From an uncultured Dysgonomonas sp. (GTDB lineage Bacteria > Bacteroidota > Bacteroidia > Bacteroidales > Dysgonomonadaceae), in contig CALNCC010000164.1 in assembly GCA_937875275.1 (NCBI GenBank), positions 1 through 42,974 on the forward strand: DNA of 42,974 nucleotides, written 5' to 3'. A program made the position numbers and the translations under genes. Within the stretch, counting starts at the first letter, position 1. Each line of letters opens with the position of its first letter. Below are positions 23,201-31,134 of the stretch, in pieces. The notes under the pieces are model-generated. The model was not told the origin of the DNA. It saw only the letters and a list, made by a program, of their open reading frames with translations, and made no database searches.

Positions 23201-25855
23201 TTCCGGCGACAGAGTGATGATGTCGAGTATATTGTCTTTGTCTGTTTCCATCCACTCATAATCGGATTCGACAGGGGCGGCAACTCCCACATAAGCCTCG
23301 AATGGCGAATAGAGTGTCGTTTGTGTATTTATGCTTGCATCGCCTCCCGTCTCGAAAACCTGAGAAACGAAACTTGCACGCAACATTCCCGGTGCACCCG
23401 CCGCTTGCGGCAGATCGGCACGAATGTCGGCGTTTCCTTCGGCGTCGAGCCTTCCGTCAAAAATGGTGTACGTGTCGGAGTAGAAGTTAGACAATGGATT
23501 GCTGAACGCATATTTCTGATATGTGGCAAAAGGTCGGTACACGGATGATAGTTTCATCTCAACCTGAGCTTTCAGATTAGATGCGGCAGCACCATGCAGC
23601 CATTGCGACGATATAGTTCCTGTAAAGCTGCCTTTGCCGGCATCAATTATTTCATCGACACCTAAGCGAACTTTCAGTCGGTTTGGTTTTACGGTTTCCA
23701 CCTTCAGGGTTTTATAGAAGGTTGCACCACCTACGTTTATGCGTGCCTGCCAATCGCCGGTTATGTCGTCCTGCCCAGTTTTCAGTTTGAAGGTATAAAA
23801 TCCGTTCTCGCCATTGGTAGATGTATAGCGTTGCTGCATCTGTCCGCGAGGGTTGTAGAAGTCTAACGACACAGGATGATTTGTCGGCAGTGTATGGTTG
23901 CGGTCTTCGAGGATGAAGGTTACGAAAATCGTATCGCCCGGTCTCCACACGCCCCTTTCGCCGTATATGTAGCCTTTCATCCCTTTTTGCAATTCGCGTC
24001 CGCTGATATCGAAGTTACTCATCGACAGCGATAGATTGGATGTCAACTTCATGTATGCTTTGTCTTTGCCATTGGCGGCAACGAGAATGTAGGGAATGCT
24101 GCTCTTGTATTCGAGCGTGCAGAATCCGTCGCCGTCTGTTTTGCCGCTACCGATGCGCTGCATCTGATAGTTGTAGATGGTTACTTCTGCCCCCGAAATA
24201 GGTTTCGTAGAGATGATGTCGGCAAGTGCTACTTCTACTTTTTTCTCGCTTCCCATTTTCGCTACTACACCTATGTTAGATGCAAAGACGATGTTGGATT
24301 GCGTTTTGTTCATATAGTAAGTTGGCTTGCAAGGGTCTTCCCTTTCCTCCCAATTGTAATTGTACCAATCGGTATCGTCATAATAGTAATATCCGGGGTT
24401 ATCCCATTTTGCCTCGTCTTCTTCGGTCAAGGTATTGAAGTGGTCTATTGACGTAGTCGTTGGTCGTTGAGGGATAACGCCATCGCAAGGATAGAGCGAG
24501 TATTCTTGGCTCATAGAGAAATCGACACGGTAGATTGCGCCCGGATCTTGTTTCATTAGTTTAGAGAGGTCTAACGAAAAATTATTCCATTCGTTGAGTC
24601 TCAATGTCGGATCTTCGTCGAGTCTGATTTGTTTTTTCATTATCAACCGTCCAAATCGTTTGATCTCGCCGCTCTCGCCCCAGTCGTTAGCCTGCATGTA
24701 TCCGAGTATGTTGTTTTCAAATATCTTGATGATCTTTACATCCACAGCCCACAGCCCTACTGCGCGGAAGGGTACAATCAGGTTTTCCGAATCGGGGAGT
24801 ATATAGCCCGAATTGAGCAGCTCTATTTCAGGTTTATTCTGTTCGATAGAAAAATTGTATTTGTAATTTTTATCCAGATTTTTCTTCTGGTTGTTTTTCA
24901 ATTCTTTGAATAGGTCGAGCGTGATATTCGAACTGCTCTTGAATCTGTCGAAGTAGATTTTCAATATATTCGCTTTGATATCGTAGGTGTAACGATCGAC
25001 ACCTGTCATTTGTATCAGTCCCTGTATGTTCTGATCTAAAGCTAAGGGGTGGCTAAAGGCGATTTCTACCGCACTTTGCGTATCATCGAGCGAGGCGTCT
25101 ACCACCTCGAAGTGGCTGCCATCGGTTGGCGGCAGGCTGATTGTTAAGGACTCGATGTCGTTCTCCTTCGCTCCTATTGCGTCTCTATTGATGTTAAGTG
25201 TATATTCCGAGCCTTCTTTTTCACGATAGAGGCTGTCTATTGTGATAGCATATTTTGCTTTGTCGATGGTTGGCGAAATGCGTATTATTGCTTTTTTTGC
25301 ATTGTCTCCCGACAGGGAAAACATTTTCTCTATCTTATCTATTTTTGCTTCGTCGGCCAATGTTAATGTTCCTTGTACGGTATTCCATGCAAGGTCGTTG
25401 TCCTTCATCGGCGAGAATGGTTTGAGGCTGATAGCGTAGTTTTGTTCGGGAATCCAGAAGTAAAAATAGAACTTCTCGAACGCCTTATCCACCTTCAGCA
25501 CTTTGCCAAGGTTGAACCAAGCGTCGTATGTTTTGCCCGATTGCAATTCGCCTTCTTCGGGTACGAACTTTATGCTTCTCGTGCTCAACCAATAGGCTTT
25601 ACCCTCGATGGATGGCGAGAATCGGAACAGCTCGTCGCTGATTTCTGCGCCCACCTCTACATTGGGCATGTCTTGTGCCAGCTCTACCTGTATCTCCGAT
25701 GTGGAGTATATATTTCCGAAGGTAAAGGCTGAGATGTAACGCGCAAATTCGGGATCGATTTCTTTTTTTTGCTCACTCTTACACGACGATACGGATACCA
25801 AGATGGTGAGTGTAAGGAAAATAATGGTACTAAGAATGGAGGATTTCTTCTTCAT
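20276..25855 (-). CDS. Bacterial alpha-2-macroglobulin lipoprotein
   Basis: A 1859-residue envelope protein. The N terminus is a lipoprotein signal with lipobox SVSSC. A series of macroglobulin-like beta domains fills residues 60-1180, including MG2-type GYIYGERGVWRPGDTIFVTF and the bait-like region. The A2M segment PAWPEFYSRQ..TWDIYD is followed by the thioester domain, with the motif GCSEQ (Cys1409, Glu1411, Gln1412) and a long alpha/alpha toroid. The C terminus ends in an MG10-like domain (RDDRVLTYFNLGAG, MYNPEEQSRTSGQWVEV). Such proteins trap proteases covalently through the thioester and are thought to guard the periplasm. No pbpC gene, its usual proteobacterial partner, is nearby. Confidence 0.92.
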   Translation of the reverse strand: MKKKSSILSTIIFLTLTILVSVSSCKSEQKKEIDPEFARYISAFTFGNIYSTSEIQVELAQDMPNVEVGAEISDELFRFSPSIEGKAYWLSTRSIKFVPEEGELQSGKTYDAWFNLGKVLKVDKAFEKFYFYFWIPEQNYAISLKPFSPMKDNDLAWNTVQGTLTLADEAKIDKIEKMFSLSGDNAKKAIIRISPTIDKAKYAITIDSLYREKEGSEYTLNINRDAIGAKENDIESLTISLPPTDGSHFEVVDASLDDTQSAVEIAFSHPLALDQNIQGLIQMTGVDRYTYDIKANILKIYFDRFKSSSNITLDLFKELKNNQKKNLDKNYKYNFSIEQNKPEIELLNSGYILPDSENLIVPFRAVGLWAVDVKIIKIFENNILGYMQANDWGESGEIKRFGRLIMKKQIRLDEDPTLRLNEWNNFSLDLSKLMKQDPGAIYRVDFSMSQEYSLYPCDGVIPQRPTTTSIDHFNTLTEEDEAKWDNPGYYYYDDTDWYNYNWEEREDPCKPTYYMNKTQSNIVFASNIGVVAKMGSEKKVEVALADIISTKPISGAEVTIYNYQMQRIGSGKTDGDGFCTLEYKSSIPYILVAANGKDKAYMKLTSNLSLSMSNFDISGRELQKGMKGYIYGERGVWRPGDTIFVTFILEDRNHTLPTNHPVSLDFYNPRGQMQQRYTSTNGENGFYTFKLKTGQDDITGDWQARINVGGATFYKTLKVETVKPNRLKVRLGVDEIIDAGKGSFTGTISSQWLHGAAASNLKAQVEMKLSSVYRPFATYQKYAFSNPLSNFYSDTYTIFDGRLDAEGNADIRADLPQAAGAPGMLRASFVSQVFETGGDASINTQTTLYSPFEAYVGVAAPVESDYEWMETDKDNILDIITLSPEGKPVNRKNMSVKIYKLRWSWWWSSNDESLSSYVNSTSAEVLLDEKISTANGGKAQVKFRVDYPDWGRYLVVVKDEDGGHTSGRMLYIDWPSWRGRSDKGGTDGPTMLSFSTDKQSYEVGEKVTVILPQSSSGRALISIEDGTRVLSKDWVKVSDKEDTKYTFTVTDEMLPNFYIFATLLQPHAQTDNDSPIRMYGVLNISATSKETELKPVINMPDELRPEKEFTVSISEQNKKDMTYTLAVVDDGLLDLTNFKTPNAWPEFYSRQALGVRTWDIYDLVVGAQTGKFGPLLSIGGDEALNPAQESSNRFKPVVKFLGPFTLKGGKTNTHKIMMPPYVGSVRTMVVAGNQNGAYGNAEKTTQVKNPLMILSTLPRVAGPGEEILLPVNVFAMDKKVKDVSVKVESKGLFQFTDGTSKSVSFSETGDKMVYFKVKVPNKIGHETVTIKATGGGEAATETIEIEIRNPNPPVLVSSQAMVKAKGVHTLDIAMDSPQAEDWVKLEVSRMPGIDFNKNMSFLRNYPHGCSEQVTSQTFPLLYISNFVEYTDKEKNVIDNNIKEGIKIICARQLGDGGIVYWPGNSYPTEWVTTYAGHFLVEAKRAGWDVPTSVIDRWKKFQKKASQSWNKRDLYNSYYEHSMSDLQQAYRLYTLALVGEPELGAMNRLKEMKEISNQARWRLAAAYLIAGKTDAANQLLRSATETVDRYSFNNNTYGSSARDEAMIMETYLLMDQTDKALKLSFNVAESLNSDYVTTQTAAFGLIAMSKLAEKMGKGAISYEWELNGVKQSPVNSGKPYSELDIKPQEKVNVKFTNNSGGELYVRLIGRSKPIASTVPPIKGNVNLYVTYENESGQEIKVSSLPQGTEFYAKVVVQNVSGQSLTDLALTNIFASGWEIFNTRLYGGGSATGGYNYQDIRDDRVLTYFNLGAGYSQTFRIKLQAAYCGRFYLPAVSCEAMYNPEEQSRTSGQWVEVKQGK

Positions 25856-25897
25856 AGCGCAAATAGCTTTATTGTTTGTTGTTGTGTTCTAAAAAGA

Positions 25898-25905
25898 CAA
25901 ATTTA
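25898..25905 (-). promoter_or_regulatory. -7 element of the alpha-2-macroglobulin gene
   Basis: The minus strand reads TAAATTTG, an exact TAnnTTTG match, 43 bases before the start codon. No TTTG at the -33 spacing. Confidence 0.45.
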
Positions 25906-26000
25906 GGCCTTATTTCTTGGATTAATCTATAAATCATTCAGAAAAAAAGGAATAGTTGTCAGTATGGTAGCGGCTTGCAGTAAAAACACAGTCATATTAC

Positions 26001-26030
26001 TTGTTAGAGACAGAATGTCTATTAATTTTG
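26001..26030 (+). promoter_or_regulatory. Promoter of the Nramp gene with internal palindrome
   Basis: TTG at 26001-26003, 19 bases, then TAATTTTG at 26023-26030: a good Bacteroidota promoter. AGACA-GAA-TGTCT (26008-26020) is a perfect short palindrome sitting between the two elements, a place where a repressor would block the polymerase. I cannot tie it to a known MntR or Fur box. Confidence 0.5.
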
Positions 26031-26101
26031 TACAACCGTTTCGACTCGCAGAATAAGAAAAGACAGCTGATACTAAAATTTAAAGAGCGGTATTGTAAGA
26101 A

Positions 26102-27385
26102 ATGAAGTTTTTCAAGAAGATAAAGAAAGAATATAAAACGACTGACCCCTCACTCAAGTCGGGAGCATTAGAATTGTTTAAATATATCGGTCCCGGACTG
26201 CTCGTTACCGTCGGCTTCATCGATCCGGGCAACTGGGCATCTAACTTCGGCGCCGGATCAGAGTTTGGATATGCCTTGTTGTGGATAGTTACGCTCTCTA
26301 CCGTTATGCTCATCATCTTGCAGCACAATGTGGCTCACTTGGGCATCGTTACGGGGCTTTGCCTCTCCGAAGCCGCAAATAAATATCTGCCTCAGCGAGC
26401 TTCCCGATTCATCCTTTGGTCGGCGATGGGAGCTTCTATCTCCACCTCACTTGCCGAAATATTAGGGGGCGCAATAGCCCTGCAAATGCTGTTTGATATA
26501 CCGATAAAGGTAGGTGCGGTATTGGTTGCTGTCTTTGTGTTCATTATGATGTTTTCTAATTCGTACAAGAAAATAGAACGTTACATTATCGCCTTTGTCT
26601 CGCTCATCGGGCTGTCGTTTATCTACGAACTTTTTCTGATTGATATAGAATGGGGCGAAGCAGCTAAGGCTTGGATTACACCTTCGATACCCGAAGGTAG
26701 TATGCTACTCATCATGAGTGTACTGGGAGCTGTTGTGATGCCTCACAATTTGTTTTTGCACTCTGAGGTGATTCAGAGTCGCGAGTGGAACACGAAGGAT
26801 GAGGCGGTGATGGAAAAACAATTGAAGTATGAGTTTTTCGATACGTTTCTTTCCATGCTGATAGGATGGGCTATAAATAGTGCCATGATATTGTTGGCGG
26901 CAGCTACATTCTTTAAGGAAGGGATGGTTGTTGACGATTTGCAGCAAGCCAAATCTTTGTTAGAACCGCTGTTGGGCAGCAATGCGGCAATCGTGTTTGC
27001 ATTGGCTTTGTTGTTTGCGGGAATATCGTCTTCTATGACATCGGGCATTGCGGCGGGCTCTATCTTCGCGGGCATGTACAACGAACCGTACAATATAAAA
27101 GATATTCACTCCAAGGTAGGTACAATCATATCGTTAGGCGTGGGCTTGTTCATCATCTTCCTCATCAACGACCCCTTTATGGGGCTGATCATATCGCAAG
27201 CCATCCTCAGCCTTCAATTGCCGATAACGGTGTTTCTTCAGGTGCGGCTCACATCGTCCGAACAGGTGATGGGCAAGTATGCCAATAAGACCTGGACCAA
27301 AATACTCCTGTATGCAATTGCCGTCGTTGTCAGCCTATTGAACATCCTGCTGTTGGCGAGTTTCTTCGTCGATGTGCATCTGTAA
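26102..27385 (+). CDS. Nramp family divalent metal transporter
   Basis: A 427-residue protein with about eleven helices. The metal-site motifs are intact: DPGN at residues 41-44 (helix 1) and MPHN at 213-216 (helix 6). The second half shows GISSSMTSGIAAGSIFAG and QLPITVFLQVRLTSS, a typical Nramp region. It should import Mn(II) and/or Fe(II), driven by protons, across the inner membrane; MntH is the likely equivalent but the metal is not shown. It is a single-gene unit with its own promoter and a candidate operator at 26008. Confidence 0.92.
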   Translation: MKFFKKIKKEYKTTDPSLKSGALELFKYIGPGLLVTVGFIDPGNWASNFGAGSEFGYALLWIVTLSTVMLIILQHNVAHLGIVTGLCLSEAANKYLPQRASRFILWSAMGASISTSLAEILGGAIALQMLFDIPIKVGAVLVAVFVFIMMFSNSYKKIERYIIAFVSLIGLSFIYELFLIDIEWGEAAKAWITPSIPEGSMLLIMSVLGAVVMPHNLFLHSEVIQSREWNTKDEAVMEKQLKYEFFDTFLSMLIGWAINSAMILLAAATFFKEGMVVDDLQQAKSLLEPLLGSNAAIVFALALLFAGISSSMTSGIAAGSIFAGMYNEPYNIKDIHSKVGTIISLGVGLFIIFLINDPFMGLIISQAILSLQLPITVFLQVRLTSSEQVMGKYANKTWTKILLYAIAVVVSLLNILLLASFFVDVHL

Positions 27386-27466
27386 GAGTATGATTGAAAT
27401 ACTTAAAACAGCCTTTCGGTACATTCTTTGAGGAAAATGGTTGGTGGATTGTAGTTGATTGTTGGT

Positions 27467-27474
27467 TAATTTTG
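27467..27474 (+). promoter_or_regulatory. -7 element of the Hsp20 gene
   Basis: TAATTTTG matches TAnnTTTG exactly, 37 bases before the first ATG at 27512. A TTG at 27441 is four bases too far upstream for a good -33. No HrcA CIRCE element is visible. Confidence 0.45.
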
Positions 27475-27511
27475 TATCACAAGACTTAATTTAAACACAA
27501 CACAAAACTAC

Positions 27512-27862
27512 ATGATGGGCAATGCAACATTGAAACGGACTTCTGAAACAGACATCTCTAAATGCTTGCTGTCTAAGATGCAAACGGGAGACTTGGATCT
27601 TGCCGGTTTCCCTGTTATCAATGTCTTTGAATACTCGAAAGAGTTTGTCCTCGAAATGGTCGTACCCGGATTTACCCAAGATCAGATAATGGTGAAGGTG
27701 GTGAACAGAGAACTGAAAGTCTTTTCTATGATACGCTCTCTGCCCGAAAACACACGCGTGGGGGAAAGAGTATTGCACGAAGAATATATTATCAACTCAT
27801 TCTACCGCAGCTTTATACTTACCGAATATATTGATGTAGAATATCCCGATTTTTTGATGTAG
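27512..27862 (+). CDS. Hsp20/alpha-crystallin small heat-shock protein, first reading frame
   Basis: 116 codons in this frame. PVINVFEYSKEFVLEMVVPGFTQDQIMVKV, ELKVFSM and EEYIINSFYRSFIL are the successive strands of the alpha-crystallin domain. The frame stops at 27860 just before the G-V-L-x-I strand, so alone it would lack the last strands and the tail needed for oligomers. The missing strand is present in the -1 frame directly after (27850-27954). The change point is the heptamer T-TTT-TTG in exact -1 slip phase (27850-27856). It could be programmed slippage, a one-base loss in the T run, or a sequencing error. Start 27512 or 27515. Small Hsps hold unfolded proteins in the cytoplasm. Confidence 0.75.
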   Translation: MMGNATLKRTSETDISKCLLSKMQTGDLDLAGFPVINVFEYSKEFVLEMVVPGFTQDQIMVKVVNRELKVFSMIRSLPENTRVGERVLHEEYIINSFYRSFILTEYIDVEYPDFLM

Positions 27863-27954
27863 CCGACATATCAACGATATACCATAGCGGACTATTGAAA
27901 ATAATATTACCCAAAACGATAACAACCTATCCTACATCCTTTTTTGACAAATAG
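27850..27954 (+). pseudogene. C-terminal part of Hsp20 in the -1 frame
   Basis: Read in the -1 frame from the six-T run, the sequence gives FFDVADISTIYHSGLLKIILPK and a short tail (TITTYPTSFFDK) before TAG at 27952. I-S-x-x-Y-x-x-G-L-L-K-I-x-L-P-K is the classical end of the alpha-crystallin domain. Joined to the first frame it would give a normal Hsp20 of about 147 residues. This part has no start codon of its own, so it is only made if the ribosome shifts or the run has one more T. Confidence 0.7.
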
Positions 27955-27980
27955 AGAGATGGCTTAATGTAAAAAATAGT

Positions 27981-27988
27981 TATATTTG
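27981..27988 (+). promoter_or_regulatory. -7 element of the PqqD-ABC operon
   Basis: TATATTTG matches TAnnTTTG exactly, 85 bases before the PqqD-like gene. Transcription should start near 27995, just before the leader hairpin. No TTTG at -33 spacing. Confidence 0.5.
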
Positions 27989-28001
27989 CAGCAAAACAGA
28001 A

Positions 28002-28046
28002 GGTCGATAGAACAGATTGCCTGAAGACAGACGATCGGTATCGACC
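28002..28046 (+). promoter_or_regulatory. Leader stem-loop upstream of the PqqD-like gene
   Basis: GGTCGATA (28002-28009) pairs perfectly with TATCGACC (28039-28046). Inside it GATTG and CGATC can form a second five-pair stem with one G-U. It lies between the -7 element and the first gene and has no T run, so it is a leader structure rather than a terminator. Confidence 0.45.
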
Positions 28047-28072
28047 CTAAAAACGATGTAAAAACTATCACA

Positions 28073-28342
28073 ATGAGAATTAAAAAAGGATTTAAACTCC
28101 GCACCGTCGGAAAAGAATTTATTGTAGCCGGAGAAGGGGTACATCAGGTTGACTTCAACAAGCTGGTATCGTTGAATGCACCGGCGGCTTACTTATGGCA
28201 AGAAGTAGAGAGCAAAGCCTTCGAAATAGAAACCTTATCGGAACTGTTAGTCGAGAAATATGCTATCGATATAGAAGTTGCGTTGGCTGATGCAGCAGAT
28301 ATCGCAAGCCAATGGCTCGATGCCGGATTGGTAGAGGCATGA
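28073..28342 (+). CDS. PqqD family (RRE-like) protein
   Basis: An 89-residue protein of the PqqD fold. It has basic N-terminal strands (FKLRTVGKEFIVAGEG), the turn motif LVSLNAPAAYLWQEVESK, where N-A-x-A-A-x-L-W is the PqqD signature, and an acidic helical C terminus (VALADAADIASQWLDAGLVE). PqqD proteins bind the leader of a ribosomally made peptide and deliver it to a modifying enzyme. No precursor peptide or radical SAM enzyme is in the window. Its stop overlaps the next gene (ATGA), giving an operon with a nucleotidyltransferase and an ABC transporter. Confidence 0.85.
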   Translation: MRIKKGFKLRTVGKEFIVAGEGVHQVDFNKLVSLNAPAAYLWQEVESKAFEIETLSELLVEKYAIDIEVALADAADIASQWLDAGLVEA

Positions 28343-29457
28343 ACGAAAATAGTAAAAAACAATTCTTTGCACTCGTTAAGAGTGGATTGTGGAATGTTCC
28401 GATAGATGAAAGTCTGTTCACGGATGTCGATTGGAAAGCAATCCTGTCTATATGCGATGAGCAAACGCTTAACGGGATTCTATTCGAGGGGATTTCTATG
28501 CTACCGACCGACCGGCAGCCATCAACTGCGCTGATGCGTCAGTTGTATCAGAGAGTGATCTGTATAGAGCAGACCCACACTCTGTTGAATCAACGGCTCA
28601 AAGATGCAATCAAGATATTACAATCTGAGTCAATCACCCCGATCCTGCTTAAGGGGCAAGGTGTCGCGTTGAATTATCTTGAACCTATACGCCGTCAGTG
28701 TGGAGACATTGATTTATATGTGGGTAAGAAAGACTACGATAGAGCCTATTCAATATTTTTAGCCTTAGGGCTGGAAGCCGAAGATGACGGGGAATGTGCA
28801 TCGAAGCATTACCACTTCGAATGGAAAGGCGTAACCATCGAATTGCATAAAATAGCAGATAATCTGCCGATGCATAATCGCAAATTTCAGAAATGGACAC
28901 ACAAGCATCTGAAGGGCGATTCGCTGAGAAAAGTAAATATTGGAGGAGGTGATGTGCTTCTGCCACCATTCAATTTCGATGCCTTTTACATCTTCTTACA
29001 TTTGTTTAGCCACCTTATGTTGGGCGGAATAGGACTTCGGCAACTGTGCGATTGGGCAAGATATTTGCATGTGAATAAGAATCAAATAAACCAAGATGAA
29101 TTATTACACGACCTCAAATCGTTGGGGTTGTATCATGCATGGCAGGTATTCGGATGTATTGTTGTGAACGAATTGGGCTTGCCTCAAGGTGATTTTCCGT
29201 TCTACACCACGCGATATAAACAAGACGCAACAATTGTCTTGAAAAATATCTTTCAGATGGGTAATTTCGGGCAGAATGATCCTACACGCAGCAAGGGTTC
29301 GGGTGGATATATCTCGCAAAAGTGGCATAGCCTTATGCATCATCAAAAACAAATGGGACGGCTTTTCTCCGTTTTTCCTATCGAGATCAGTGAATATGGG
29401 ATCTATTATTTGTTGGCAAGAAGTTACAGAGCTATAAATACAATTGCAAAACGGTGA
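28339..29457 (+). CDS. Nucleotidyltransferase family protein (NTP_transf_5)
   Basis: A 372-residue protein of the uncharacterised nucleotidyltransferase group PF14907. The core motif is LLKGQGVALNYLEPIRRQCGDIDLYV, where G-D-I-D-L carries the metal-binding acids, followed by HFEWKGVTIELHK. These enzymes occur next to PqqD-like and ABC transporter genes in peptide-modification clusters of Bacteroidota and Sphingomonads; the substrate is unknown. I chose ATG 28339 because it overlaps the preceding stop and begins like the family; the longer frame from 28312 is a shadow of the PqqD gene. It overlaps the ABC gene by four bases. Confidence 0.82.
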   Translation: MNENSKKQFFALVKSGLWNVPIDESLFTDVDWKAILSICDEQTLNGILFEGISMLPTDRQPSTALMRQLYQRVICIEQTHTLLNQRLKDAIKILQSESITPILLKGQGVALNYLEPIRRQCGDIDLYVGKKDYDRAYSIFLALGLEAEDDGECASKHYHFEWKGVTIELHKIADNLPMHNRKFQKWTHKHLKGDSLRKVNIGGGDVLLPPFNFDAFYIFLHLFSHLMLGGIGLRQLCDWARYLHVNKNQINQDELLHDLKSLGLYHAWQVFGCIVVNELGLPQGDFPFYTTRYKQDATIVLKNIFQMGNFGQNDPTRSKGSGGYISQKWHSLMHHQKQMGRLFSVFPIEISEYGIYYLLARSYRAINTIAKR

Positions 29458-31011
29458 TAAAACAACACATCTATTGGATATGGAATGCCTTGCAGGGCAT
29501 CCGCCTGCGCATAGCATTGAGTTCTATTGTAGGCATCCTCGATGTGTGTTTTGCATTGCTTTTTGTGTGGGTCTGCAAACAGCTGATCGATATAGCCACA
29601 CATGCTGTCGAAGGGCAACTGTGGCACTATGCTATATTGTTGATTGTGGTGGTCACCATAGAAATTGCATTGACGGCGTGGAACGGTCGCATAGACAGTG
29701 AAAACGATATCCGATTCAAAAATAAATTACGCCATACGCTATTCTCGCACCTTATGTTCAGCATGTGGGACGGGCACAAACGCCTCCATAGCGGAGATGT
29801 TGTAAATCGCCTCGAAGAAGACGTGCGCATGGTGTCGGAGGGAGCATGTCAGTCCCTGTCAGCTATTGTCATCACATGCTTTCAGCTTGTTGCCGCCTTC
29901 TTTTTCCTCACACAGCTCAACAGTCAATTGGCTTGGATCATAGCCCTCATTATGCCGATGCTGCTATTGCTCAGCAAGGTGTATATGATGAAGATGCGCC
30001 GCCTGACGAAAGATGTGCGCAATACCGATGGCGAGGTGCAATCGCACATACAAGAAAAATTACAGCATAAGATACTTATCCAAACCCTTGGGCAAAACAA
30101 AAAGGTAGGAGACCGGTTAGACTTCCTGCAACTGCGGCTGTACAAGCAGGTGATGAGCCGCACCAATTTCAATATCTTCTCGAAGACGTTAGTCATGACG
30201 GGCTTTGCTGCCGGGTACATCATCGCTTTTCTGTGGGGAGTAAACGGATTATACGATGGTGTGGTATCGTTTGGGGTGATGACCGCTTTTCTGCAATTGG
30301 TAGGACAGATACAACGACCGATGGTCGATCTCAGCCGCCATATTCCCTCATTAACACATGCAATTACATCTGCCGAAAGACTGAAAGAACTAAGCGATAT
30401 GCCATCGGAAGACGACGGTGAGGCATTCGTGCTCGATGAATCGGCGGGTATCCGCTTCGAAGATGTATCGTTTGCCTACGCGGAAAACGAAAGGCTTATT
30501 ATTGATAAATTATCCGTCGACTTCCCCGTTGGCAGCCGCACTGCTATAATCGGAGAAACAGGAGTCGGCAAAAGTACGTTGTTGCGTCTGATGTTATCGT
30601 TGCTCTATCCGCAAGAGGGCAAGATATACCTCTACAACGACAGGCAGCAGGTTGCTGTAAGCCCAGCCACCCGTAGCAATATGGTATATGTGCCTCAGGG
30701 AAATACGCTGCTGAGTGGTACGGTGAGGGACAATCTGCTCTTGGGCAACCCCGATGCGACTGACCGGGTGTGGAGAGCAAGGAGCCGGACTGAGCGAAGG
30801 ACAGGCACAACGAATCTGCATAGCCAGAGGATTGCTGCGCGATGGAAATATATTGTTGTTAGACGAATTTAGCTCGTCTCTCGATGGCGATACCGAACGC
30901 TTGCTGATGGAGCGTATAATATCGCAAAACCAAAACAAGACATTGATATTCATCACGCACCGCGAGGTGGTTGGCGAATATTGCGACACAAAACTAAAGC
31001 TTAGCAAATAG
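29454..31011 (+). pseudogene. ABC transporter (permease-ATPase) with internal deletion and frame change
   Basis: The first 440 codons make a normal half transporter: six helices to about residue 300, then the ATPase with Walker A GETGVGKST and Q-loop VYVPQGNTLLSGTVRDNLLLGNPDATD. Directly after this the frame breaks near 30763-30770. The rest, GEQGAGLSEGQAQRICIARGLL and the Walker B NILLLDEFSSSLD, lies in the +1 frame. The usual 25-30 residues between the two parts (part of the helical subdomain) are absent. So a deletion of about 80-90 bases, not a multiple of three, has occurred. Without the signature motif in frame the ATPase should be dead. It probably exported or flipped the cluster's product. 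Confidence 0.8.
30754..31011 (+). pseudogene. 3' fragment of the ABC transporter
   Basis: An 85-codon frame that begins at ATG 30754 and reads CGEQGAGLSEGQAQRI, LLLDEFSSSLDGDTERLL and LIFITHRE, i.e. the signature motif, Walker B and the H-loop. It lacks Walker A and cannot work alone. Its frame is +1 relative to the first part. It is a fragment of the same broken gene, not a separate ATPase. Confidence 0.75.
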
Positions 31012-31134
31012 CCGTTAAGGCTGTGGCGAGAAAGAGATCCTCATCATTCGTTATCCTAAATATAACCGAAAATAAATATTCCACCCCTAATATTAACCGA
31101 CTGATATAACGTGCGTTTCGGCATGCTATGTCTA

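Noticed and set aside
30758..30793. GACTGA repeated at 30758 and 30788 near the ABC break
   Set aside because: Both copies remain, so they do not explain the deletion by repeat recombination; chance is likely.
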